Source of the DNA: SFWF01 sp045539925
GTDB taxonomy: Bacteria > Bacillota > Clostridia > Oscillospirales > Acutalibacteraceae
Assembly: GCA_045539925.1 (NCBI GenBank)
Contig: JAZQGH010000142.1
Coordinates: 1 to 64,000, forward strand
Length of the DNA stretch: 64,000 nt
Direction: 5' to 3'
This document shows positions 30,850 through 38,906 of the stretch, piece by piece (the first letter of the stretch is position 1; each line of letters opens with the position of its first letter). Position numbers and translations under genes: made by a program. The notes beneath the pieces are model-generated. The model worked only from the letters and a program-made list of their open reading frames with translations, searched no databases and was not told the DNA's origin.

Positions 30850-32670
30850 TTGTTCGTTAAAGTAATTCACAATATTATTTGCTGTAATTTTGCTAATTCC
30901 GTAAGCGCAGATTTCATCTACAGTTGCTTTTTTTATCGCGGATATGGTTTTAAATGCTTTAATCAATTTTTTTGCAGTGGCAGGACCTACACCCGAAATT
31001 TTTGTAAGCTCAAGCTGAAGTGCAGACATTTTTGAACGCTTATGGTGGTACGAAATTGCAACCCTGTGAACCTCTTCCTGTATACAGTTAACAAGGGTGA
31101 ATGCTTTTCTGTTTGCTTTTATCTGGATATCTCCTCCACCCGAAGTTATGGCTCTTGTTTTGTGCTTAGCATCCTTCACCATTCCAAATATTGGAACATT
31201 AAGTCCAAATTTATCAAGTATCGGTTTGACTGCAGATAGTTGTCCTTTACCTCCGTCAAGCAGAATCAAGTCGGGCAGATTTTTAAAGCTTTCATCAACA
31301 CCGAGTAGATATTCATTAAAGCGACGGTCAAGTATTTCACAGAGAGAACGAAAATCATCCTGTCCTATAAAGCTTTTAATCCTGAATTTTCTATAGAGTG
31401 ACTTTACAGGTCTTCCGTCAATAAACACAACCATTGAACCAACATTTTCACTGCCTGCTGTGTTTGATATATCATACGATTCAATTCTTCGCGGCACATT
31501 TAAAAGATCTAAAAGTTCTGCTAATTCGTTTATTGCTACTGTTTCATTGCCGCTACGTTCAATTTTATCTGACAGAGCCTGAGCTGCGTTAGAAAGACAC
31601 ATATTAACGAGCTGCTTCTGTTCTCCTTTTTGAGGAACGGTTATTGTAACCTTAGCGCCTCTAAGCTCACTAAGCCATTGTGATATAAGCTCAACCTCAT
31701 TAAATCTGCAATCCATAGCAATCTCAGAAGGAATATCAGCTACGCGCTGATAATACTGCTGCAAAAACTCACAATAGTATTCCTGTCTGGATGAAAAGCC
31801 ATCAAGAAAGAAGGTTTTTTTATCAGTAAGGTGGCCTTGCCTATATATAAATATACTAACACAAGCTTTTTCACCAGCTAAGGCTATTGCAAATACATCC
31901 TGCCTTTTGTGAGAAGAGTTGATTACCTTCTGTTTTTCGCGACTTTTTACTATTGCATTTATTCTGTCGCGTAACTTTGCTGCATACTCGAAATCAAGCG
32001 CATCAGCTGCTGCGTTCATTTTGTGGCGTAAAGACTTAAGGTCAACTTCGCTGACTCCACCGTTTTTGATGTATTCCTTTGCACTCTTTATAGTTTCAAG
32101 ATACTCATTTTTATTAATTGCGCCATTACAGGGTGCTGAACAAAGTCCGATATGATAATTGAGACAGGGCTTGGTCTTCTTGTCAAAACTCCTTTTGCAA
32201 TTTGGAAACTTAAATATTTTAAGCACCTCGTCAACAGTTTGTTTGACTACATATCCTGAATAATAAGGACCGATATATTCGGCGCCATCCTTAATAATTG
32301 TCTTCACTGCCTCTATTTTCGGCCAGTCTTCGTTTGTTATTTTTATATAATGATATCCCTTATCATCCTTGAGAAGAATATTGTATTTCGGTTGATGCTG
32401 CTTTATCAGTGAGTTTTCGAGCATAAGCGATTCATATTCGGTATCACAGATTATTGTGTCAAAATCGTATACATTTTCAACCATCTTAATGACCTTAGCG
32501 GTATGGTTGGTATTACTTCCGAAATACTGTGTTACTCTGTTTTTAAGTGCTTTTGCTTTGCCTACATAAATAACTTCGCCGCTTTTGTTTTTCATAATAT
32601 AAACGCCGGGCATCAGCGGTAACTTGTTGGCTTTATCTTTAAGCATTCTTAACCTATTGTTATCATACAT
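30847..32670 (-). CDS. uvrC: Excinuclease ABC subunit C
   Basis: 607 aa, normal length. A GIY-YIG nuclease domain is near residues 20-95 (G-V-Y-I-M ... V-I-Y-V-G-K-A). A four-Cys cluster lies near 150-175 (C-K-R-S-F-D, C-L-N-Y-H-I-G-L-C-S-A-P-C), and a UVR motif near 205-240. The RNase H-like second nuclease contains I-L-L-D-G-G-K-G-Q, and helix-hairpin-helix repeats end the protein (I-S-G-V-G-P-A-T-A-K). It makes both incisions in nucleotide excision repair with UvrA and UvrB. Monocistronic here. Confidence 0.95.
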   Translation of the reverse strand: MYDNNRLRMLKDKANKLPLMPGVYIMKNKSGEVIYVGKAKALKNRVTQYFGSNTNHTAKVIKMVENVYDFDTIICDTEYESLMLENSLIKQHQPKYNILLKDDKGYHYIKITNEDWPKIEAVKTIIKDGAEYIGPYYSGYVVKQTVDEVLKIFKFPNCKRSFDKKTKPCLNYHIGLCSAPCNGAINKNEYLETIKSAKEYIKNGGVSEVDLKSLRHKMNAAADALDFEYAAKLRDRINAIVKSREKQKVINSSHKRQDVFAIALAGEKACVSIFIYRQGHLTDKKTFFLDGFSSRQEYYCEFLQQYYQRVADIPSEIAMDCRFNEVELISQWLSELRGAKVTITVPQKGEQKQLVNMCLSNAAQALSDKIERSGNETVAINELAELLDLLNVPRRIESYDISNTAGSENVGSMVVFIDGRPVKSLYRKFRIKSFIGQDDFRSLCEILDRRFNEYLLGVDESFKNLPDLILLDGGKGQLSAVKPILDKFGLNVPIFGMVKDAKHKTRAITSGGGDIQIKANRKAFTLVNCIQEEVHRVAISYHHKRSKMSALQLELTKISGVGPATAKKLIKAFKTISAIKKATVDEICAYGISKITANNIVNYFNEQ

Positions 32671-32772
32671 TTGAGTAACACCACCTTTTAAAATAATTTT
32701 AAACCTAAATTATTATTATTGCAAGTGTTGATTTTTGTAGAATGTTCTTATATAATGTAATACGGTGATTTT

Positions 32773-33132
32773 ATGAAGAAAACTGTACTTTTTACACTGA
32801 TTTTACTGATTATATTCGTACTATGCGGGTGCGGTAATCAAGATACTTTTTCAAAAGACAGGACTGTTACAATTGTCGTACCTCCGGATGAAGATACCGC
32901 ATACACAATAAACGGTTATAAAGACACTACTGCTGAGGCTACATCTACAGTAACAAACACCGATGAAGAAGCATACACAGGAAAATATTTTGGCAACATA
33001 AACACCAAAAAATATCATAGAGATTACTGTAGATACGCAAAAAGTATGGATGAGAAAAAACTGAAATTGTTTGATGATACGCTCGACGCTCATATTGAAG
33101 GCTATTCCCCTTGCTCAATTTGCAACAAATAG
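32773..33132 (+). CDS. Small lipoprotein with Ada-like zinc-binding domain
   Basis: 119 aa. The N-terminal signal and lipobox L-C-G-C (Cys20) predict a lipoprotein. A Thr/Glu-rich linker of about 60 residues leads to Y-F-G-N-I-N-T-K-K-Y-H-R-D-Y-C-R-Y-A and a terminal G-Y-S-P-C-S-I-C, the pattern of Ada-type metal-binding domains found at the ends of secreted nucleases and surface proteins. Here the domain stands alone on a lipoprotein. Function unknown. Confidence 0.7.
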   Translation: MKKTVLFTLILLIIFVLCGCGNQDTFSKDRTVTIVVPPDEDTAYTINGYKDTTAEATSTVTNTDEEAYTGKYFGNINTKKYHRDYCRYAKSMDEKKLKLFDDTLDAHIEGYSPCSICNK

Positions 33133-33145
33133 TGCGTAATAGACA

Positions 33146-33174
33146 TTGACAAATAACGTTATTTTTGGTAAAAT
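33146..33174 (+). promoter_or_regulatory. Promoter of the aconitase-isocitrate dehydrogenase operon
   Basis: TTGACA (33146-33151), 17-bp spacer, TAAAAT (33169-33174), 60 bp before the aconitase start. Confidence 0.75.
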
Positions 33175-33233
33175 ATTTTGAATAAAAGGCAATGCTTTGC
33201 TTTTAAAATACTCCTTGGAAGGAAGTTGATTAA

Positions 33234-35171
33234 ATGGGACTTACACTTACTGAAAAGATACTTAAAGCCCATGTTGTTGACGGCGAGTTTGTAAAAGGTC
33301 AGGAAATCGGTATTAAAATCGACCAGACCTTAACACAAGATGCTACGGGAACTATGGCTTATCTTGAATTCGAGGCTATGGGAATACCACGTGTGCAAAC
33401 CGAACGTTCTGTCGCTTATATTGACCATAACACCCTACAGTCTGGCTTTGAAAACGCTGACGATCATCGCTTTATCGGTTCAGTTGCAAAAAAACACGGA
33501 ATTTATTTTTCTCGTCCCGGTAACGGCATATGTCATCAGGTTCATCTTGAGCGTTACGGTATCCCCGGCAAAACTCTTATCGGCTCTGACAGCCACACTC
33601 CCACAGGCGGCGGCATTGGTATGATCGCCATTGGAGCAGGCGGTCTTGATGTTGCAGTTGCTATGGGTGGTGGTGCTTACTACATAACCTATCCTAAAAT
33701 TGTAAAGGTTGAGCTCACCGGACGGCTTTCTCCCTGGGTTGCTGCTAAGGATGTTATCCTTGAAGTTCTCAGAATTATGTCTGTTAAGGGTGGAGTAGGC
33801 AAGGTTATTGAATACACAGGTGAAGGCGTTAAGACCCTTTCTGTTCCCGAAAGAGCCACTATTACAAATATGGGCGCAGAGCTTGGTGCTACTACATCAA
33901 TCTTCCCTTCCGACGAAATTACAAAAGAGTTTTTAAAGGCACAAAAGCGTGAGGAAGTGTGGACTGAACTCAAGGCAGATGAAGACGCTATTTATGACGA
34001 GGTTATAACCATTGATCTTTCTGCTCTTGCTCCTATGGTTGCTTGTCCTCATTCACCAGATAACGTTAAAAGCGTTAGCGAACTTGGAAAACTTAAAATC
34101 GATCAGGTTTGCATCGGTTCCTGCACAAACTCTTCACTTCTTGATATGAGCAAGGTAGCTTACATACTGAAAGGAAAAACCGTTGACCCTTCTGTATCTC
34201 TTTCCATTGCACCGGGTTCCAAACAGGTGCTTAATATGATTGCTAAAAACGGTATGCTTTCGGATATGATAGATGCCGGAGCGAGAATTCTCGAAAGTGC
34301 TTGCGGACCCTGTATCGGTATGGGACAGTCTCCAAATTCTAAGGGCATTTCTCTGCGCACCTTTAACCGCAATTTCGAAGGACGATCGGGTACAAAGGAT
34401 GGACAGATTTATCTGGTTTCTCCCGAAATCGCTGCAGCTTCAGCTATAACCGGTTATCTTACCGACCCCAGAGAGCTTGGCATTATGCCCGACTTCCAGT
34501 TGCCTGCAGAGTTTGAGATCAATGACAATATGGTTGTTGCTCCCGCACCTGCTGATGAGATGGACAGCGTTGAAATTCTACGCGGGCCCAACATAAAGCC
34601 CTTCCCTGTCACTAAGCCTCTTGGTGACAAAATCGAGTGCGAGTGTTCTCTCAAGGTTGGCGACAACATCACTACCGACCATATTATGCCCGCAGGCGCT
34701 AAAATACTACCCCTTCGCTCTAATATTCCTGCCATTTCCAAGCACTGTTTCACTGTTTGTGACGAGAGCTTTCCTGAACGTGCTGAAGCCCTTGGTCAGA
34801 GTATCATTGTTGGCGGAGCCAATTACGGACAAGGATCATCCCGTGAGCATGCTGCCTTAGCCCCCTTACATCTTGGTGTAAAGGCTGTGCTTGTAAAGTC
34901 ATTTGCACGAATTCACAGAGCAAACCTTATAAACGCGGGTATACTTCCCCTGACCTTTGTAAATGAATTGGATTATGACAGTATTGCTCTTGCTGATAAG
35001 CTTTCAGTTGAAAATATCATCGAGGACATCAAAAACGGTAACGAACTTACTGTTAAAAACCTTACAAACGGCAAGGAAATAAAGGTTTCTTGCGAACTTT
35101 CTGAAAGAGCTGTTGATATCGTTCTCGCGGGCGGACTTCTCAGCTACACAAAAGAAAAACTGAGTAAATAA
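33234..35171 (+). CDS. Aconitate hydratase
   Basis: 645 aa, the shorter clostridial/mitochondrial-like aconitase type. The 4Fe-4S ligands are the Cys in G-S-C-T-N-S-S (near residue 303) and the two in A-C-G-P-C-I-G-M-G (near 360). G-S-D-S-H-T-P-T-G-G lies near 118, and the C-terminal swivel domain holds the S-S-R-E-H-A segment. It isomerises citrate to isocitrate. The isocitrate dehydrogenase gene starts 10 bp later, so both form one operon. AAGGAAG precedes the ATG. Confidence 0.92.
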   Translation: MGLTLTEKILKAHVVDGEFVKGQEIGIKIDQTLTQDATGTMAYLEFEAMGIPRVQTERSVAYIDHNTLQSGFENADDHRFIGSVAKKHGIYFSRPGNGICHQVHLERYGIPGKTLIGSDSHTPTGGGIGMIAIGAGGLDVAVAMGGGAYYITYPKIVKVELTGRLSPWVAAKDVILEVLRIMSVKGGVGKVIEYTGEGVKTLSVPERATITNMGAELGATTSIFPSDEITKEFLKAQKREEVWTELKADEDAIYDEVITIDLSALAPMVACPHSPDNVKSVSELGKLKIDQVCIGSCTNSSLLDMSKVAYILKGKTVDPSVSLSIAPGSKQVLNMIAKNGMLSDMIDAGARILESACGPCIGMGQSPNSKGISLRTFNRNFEGRSGTKDGQIYLVSPEIAAASAITGYLTDPRELGIMPDFQLPAEFEINDNMVVAPAPADEMDSVEILRGPNIKPFPVTKPLGDKIECECSLKVGDNITTDHIMPAGAKILPLRSNIPAISKHCFTVCDESFPERAEALGQSIIVGGANYGQGSSREHAALAPLHLGVKAVLVKSFARIHRANLINAGILPLTFVNELDYDSIALADKLSVENIIEDIKNGNELTVKNLTNGKEIKVSCELSERAVDIVLAGGLLSYTKEKLSK

Positions 35172-35181
35172 GGAGAAAACC

Positions 35182-36396
35182 ATGGCTGATAAAATACAAA
35201 TGAAAACCCCTCTCGTTGAAATGGACGGAGACGAAATGACCAGAATTATCTGGAAAATGATAAAAGATATTGTTATCTACCCTTATATAGACCTTAAGTC
35301 TGAATATTATGATTTAGGTCTTGAGTACAGAGACCAAACCAATGATCAGGTAACCATTGATTCTGCAAAGGCTACCCTTAAATACGGAGTAGCTGTTAAG
35401 TGCGCAACCATCACACCTAATGCTGCGCGTGTTGAAGAGTATAACCTTAAAGAAATGTGGAAATCTCCTAACGGAACCATCCGTGCTATTCTTGACGGTA
35501 CCGTTTTCAGAACTCCTATCATTGTCAAAGGTATAACACCCTTTATCCCTACCTGGACAAAGCCGATTACAATTGCCCGTCACGCCTACGGTGATATTTA
35601 TAAAAACACCGAGATGCAGGTTAAAAACGGCTCGAAATGTGAGCTTGTGTGCACTGATAAAGACGGTAACGAGACACGTTCGCTTATTTATGATTTTGTG
35701 GACAGTGACGGTATTATTCAGGGTGTACATAACAAAGATGCATCAATTGCTTCATTTGCGAGAAGCTGCTTCAATTTTGCGCTTGATACTAAACAGGATG
35801 TTTGGTTTGCAACCAAAGATACAATTTCCAAAAAGTACGACCATCGCTTCAAAGACATTTTTGCCGAGGTTTACGAAGCTGAGTATAAAGAAAAATTTGA
35901 AGCAGCAGGCATTGAGTACTTCTATACACTTATTGATGACGCTGTAGCACGTGTAATTCGTTCTAACGGTGGATATATCTGGGCTTGTAAGAACTATGAT
36001 GGAGATGTAATGTCGGATATGGTTGCTACTGCCTACGGCTCCCTTGCTATGATGACCTCTGTACTCGTTTCTCCTGACGGAGTGTATGAATATGAGGCTG
36101 CGCACGGAACCGTTCAGAGGCACTATTACAAGCATTTAAAAGGCGAAAAGACATCAACAAACAGTGTAGCCACACTTTTTGCATGGACAGGCGCCCTTAG
36201 AAAACGCGGTGAGCTTGACAACACTCCCGAGCTTTGTGATTTTGCTGATAAGCTTGAAAATGCCACCATCAAGACTATCGAAGACGGTGTAATGACGGGA
36301 GACCTCGCAGCACTTTCCACTATCGAAAACAAGCGTACCGTCGATACCGAAACCTTCCTCATAGAGATAAACAATCGACTCAAAGAAATGATGTAA
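35182..36396 (+). CDS. icd: Isocitrate dehydrogenase (NADP-type, eukaryote-like class)
   Basis: 404 aa, class II dimeric IDH similar to eukaryotic NADP enzymes. It shows M-D-G-D-E-M-T-R at 14-21, the substrate loop S-P-N-G-T-I-R near 94-100 with the key Ser and Arg, and D-D-A-V-A-R-V near 250. It oxidises isocitrate to 2-oxoglutarate. With aconitase upstream and citrate synthase convergent downstream it completes an oxidative half TCA branch, most likely for glutamate synthesis in a fermenter. Confidence 0.93.
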   Translation: MADKIQMKTPLVEMDGDEMTRIIWKMIKDIVIYPYIDLKSEYYDLGLEYRDQTNDQVTIDSAKATLKYGVAVKCATITPNAARVEEYNLKEMWKSPNGTIRAILDGTVFRTPIIVKGITPFIPTWTKPITIARHAYGDIYKNTEMQVKNGSKCELVCTDKDGNETRSLIYDFVDSDGIIQGVHNKDASIASFARSCFNFALDTKQDVWFATKDTISKKYDHRFKDIFAEVYEAEYKEKFEAAGIEYFYTLIDDAVARVIRSNGGYIWACKNYDGDVMSDMVATAYGSLAMMTSVLVSPDGVYEYEAAHGTVQRHYYKHLKGEKTSTNSVATLFAWTGALRKRGELDNTPELCDFADKLENATIKTIEDGVMTGDLAALSTIENKRTVDTETFLIEINNRLKEMM

Positions 36397-36403
36397 AGTT
36401 CAA

Positions 36404-36439
36404 AGAACCCTAAGCACACAAATGCTTAGGGTTCTTTTA
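36404..36439. terminator. Terminator between icd and the zinc-ribbon gene
   Basis: AGAACCCTAAGCA pairs with TGCTTAGGGTTCT (13 bp), then four Ts; shared by the convergent genes. Confidence 0.85.
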
Positions 36440-37261
36440 TTCGATTATTTCTGAATACCAAGAGTCATTTTGAGGCACAAATTCAAAAGCAACCTGAAAG
36501 GAATCCACATCCCTTGCGTACTTTTTAATTGTCTCGAACTGACCTTTAAAGTGCTCTAGGTTATCATCAAAATACTTTGAACACATACTCTTGGCGGCAT
36601 CAAGGTCTTCAACATATCCTCGGAACTCAAACTTATATATAATGCATTTTGGAAGTCTACTGCCTATTCGTAAATGATAATGCTCCTGCGCCATTGAACT
36701 AATATAACTTTGATAGTACGGAGAGGCCTGAAAGGCAGAATTAACCGAATAAAACGACATCGGAAAATATGCACTGTCAAGCGACTTTATTGCCATCTCC
36801 GCATCAAACTGCATCGGCAGTGTGAACGGAACATATGTAATATTTTCAGTATTCTCATTTGCACTTTCAGATGTCACTGAAGAAGATACATCAGAAGAAA
36901 TCACACTTGAAGCGTCTTCAGAAGTGCCTGTTGTATTGACATACAATGAGTTATCGAATTCAGTATCAGATGAGTTTTCGGTATTATCGCTTGAAAATGG
37001 CTCTGCAGATGAATCTTGTGTGCTCTTGTCATTATCGTGCGTTTGCTGTGATGAAGAGGAAGCAGTATCATCATGAATTACACCGTCATCAAAAAATCCA
37101 GCAATAGCAAAAGTTAAAGTGATTAAAACCAATATCGCAACTATCAAGTATTTTAGAAGATGAAGGAACGATACAGGAGTTTTATTGTAACACTTAGGAC
37201 ATTCCTTAATATCGCTTGAGTACTCGTGACCGCACTTTTTGCACTCAATCCATTTTGCCAT
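36437..37261 (-). CDS. Zinc-ribbon membrane protein, unknown
   Basis: 274 aa. An N-terminal zinc ribbon (C-K-K-C-G at 8-12 and C-P-K-C near 21-24), one membrane helix at about 33-53, a Ser/Thr/Asp/Glu-rich extracellular linker to about residue 150, then a folded C-terminal domain of about 120 residues with no recognised motif. The ATG overlaps the citrate synthase stop by one base, so it is translationally coupled to that gene. Confidence 0.65.
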   Translation of the reverse strand: MAKWIECKKCGHEYSSDIKECPKCYNKTPVSFLHLLKYLIVAILVLITLTFAIAGFFDDGVIHDDTASSSSQQTHDNDKSTQDSSAEPFSSDNTENSSDTEFDNSLYVNTTGTSEDASSVISSDVSSSVTSESANENTENITYVPFTLPMQFDAEMAIKSLDSAYFPMSFYSVNSAFQASPYYQSYISSMAQEHYHLRIGSRLPKCIIYKFEFRGYVEDLDAAKSMCSKYFDDNLEHFKGQFETIKKYARDVDSFQVAFEFVPQNDSWYSEIIE

Positions 37262-38625
37262 TATCTATCCTCTAATTTTACATAAGGACGCTCGGGTTGA
37301 ACGCTTAAGTATGCAGGACGGATAATTTTACTTGAGTTTACAAGTTCTTCTATACGGTGAGCACTCCAACCTGCAATACGGGCAATTGCGAAAATGGGTG
37401 TATAAAGCTCCTGCGGAAGGTCGAGCATTGAATAAACAAATCCGCTGTAAAAGTCGATATTTGCACTAACCTTTTTCTGCATTTTTTTGTGTTCTGCAAC
37501 AACTTCGGGGGCAAGACGGTGAATATTTGAATATAGTACAAATTCCTTTTGTCTTCCCTTTTCAACTGCAAGCTGTTCAACAAAGCCCTTAAAGATATTA
37601 CAACGAGGGTCAGAGACAGTATAAACAGCGTGACCTATACCGTAAATAAGACCAGATTTGTCGAATGCTTCTTTATTGAGCATACGTTTAAGATAATCGC
37701 GAATTTCTTCTTCATCAGTCCAATCGCGTATCTCTTTTTTCATTGCCTCAAACATTTGACAAACCTTGATGTTAGCGCCGCCATGCTTGGGACCCTTTAG
37801 AGAACATAAAGAAGCCGCGATTGCAGAATATGTATCAGTACCCGAAGACGTAACAACTCTGTCTGTGAAGGTTGAATTGTTTCCGCCGCCGTGCTCTGCG
37901 TGAAGAACTAAAGCAAGGTCAAGAATTTTTGCCTCAAGCTTGGTATACTTATTATCAGGACGCAACATACTGAGTATGTTTTCAGCGGTAGAAAGCTTAG
38001 GATTAGGATTATGAATGAGCAAAGGTTTGCCCTTTCTGAAATGGATATACGCGTGATAAGCGTATATAGCCATAAGCGGAAATGTTGAAATAAGCCTGAT
38101 AGACTGCTTTAATACATTCGGAATAGATGTATCGTTAGCAAAATCGTCATACGAATATAGGGTAAGAACACTTCTTGCAAGAGAGTTCATTATATCTCCG
38201 TTAGAGGCCTTCATTATGACATCGCGAACAAAGTTTTTGGGAAGTGCTCTGTTAGCAGCTATAAGTTTACTGAAATCGCTGAGCTGATTTTCATCAGGAA
38301 GCTCACCGAAAAGAAGGAGATAAACTGTTTCTTCAAAACCGAATCTATCCTCTTTAAGGAATCCGTCTACCAGCTCGTTTATATCTATACCGCGATAATA
38401 GAGTTCACCCTCTATAGGCGTAAGAACACCGTCGATCTCTCTGGACGAATAACTGGTTGATATTTCAGTAAGTCCTGTAAGAACACCTTTACCTTTCGAA
38501 TCACGAAGGCCACGGTTTACCTTATTCGCAACAAACAACTCGGGAGGAATTTTATCGTTTTGAGAACAAAGTTTTGCGAGTTCCTCAACCTCGGGTGATA
38601 TTGCTGAAAACTTTTTGTGTGACAT
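37261..38625 (-). CDS. Citrate synthase
   Basis: 454 aa (Si)-type enzyme. Catalytic His residues are seen in H-A-E-H-G-G-G-N-N-S-T near 240 and G-I-G-H-A-V-Y near 325, with the following S-D-P-R providing substrate contacts; G-P-K-H-G-G-A-N lies near 278. It condenses oxaloacetate and acetyl-CoA. Convergent with acn-icd, giving the three enzymes from oxaloacetate to 2-oxoglutarate in one 5.4-kb stretch. A methylcitrate synthase role is less likely given the neighbours. Confidence 0.92.
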   Translation of the reverse strand: MSHKKFSAISPEVEELAKLCSQNDKIPPELFVANKVNRGLRDSKGKGVLTGLTEISTSYSSREIDGVLTPIEGELYYRGIDINELVDGFLKEDRFGFEETVYLLLFGELPDENQLSDFSKLIAANRALPKNFVRDVIMKASNGDIMNSLARSVLTLYSYDDFANDTSIPNVLKQSIRLISTFPLMAIYAYHAYIHFRKGKPLLIHNPNPKLSTAENILSMLRPDNKYTKLEAKILDLALVLHAEHGGGNNSTFTDRVVTSSGTDTYSAIAASLCSLKGPKHGGANIKVCQMFEAMKKEIRDWTDEEEIRDYLKRMLNKEAFDKSGLIYGIGHAVYTVSDPRCNIFKGFVEQLAVEKGRQKEFVLYSNIHRLAPEVVAEHKKMQKKVSANIDFYSGFVYSMLDLPQELYTPIFAIARIAGWSAHRIEELVNSSKIIRPAYLSVQPERPYVKLEDR

Positions 38626-38703
38626 TTAAAATCTCCTAAAAATTATTACTATATATTATAACTCTAAATATGCATATTTGTCAATCAAATAAATAACTCA
38701 TAG

Positions 38704-38736
38704 TAAAAAAACCTCCGCAATAAAGCGGAGGTTTTT
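38704..38736 (-). terminator. Terminator of tRNA-Lys
   Basis: AAAAACCTCCGC pairs with GCGGAGGTTTTT directly after the tRNA 3' end on the minus strand, followed by Ts. Confidence 0.8.
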
Positions 38737-38811
38737 GGTGATCTATCGGAGATTCGAACTCCGGACACCTTGATTAAAAGTCAAGTGCTCTGCCGGCTGA
38801 GCTAATAGATC
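38736..38811 (-). tRNA. tRNA-Lys (anticodon TTT)
   Basis: Acceptor GATCTAT/ATAGATC, anticodon TTT in loop CTTTTAA, T-loop TTCGAAT, encoded CCA. It lies 95 bp after leuS in the same orientation. Confidence 0.95.
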
Positions 38812-38906
38812 AAATTTGCAACATTGGTATTATATCAACTTAAAACGGGAATGTCAAGTATTATTTTTGCGGAAACTCAAATAATTTTGAGTTTCCGCAA
38901 ATTAAG

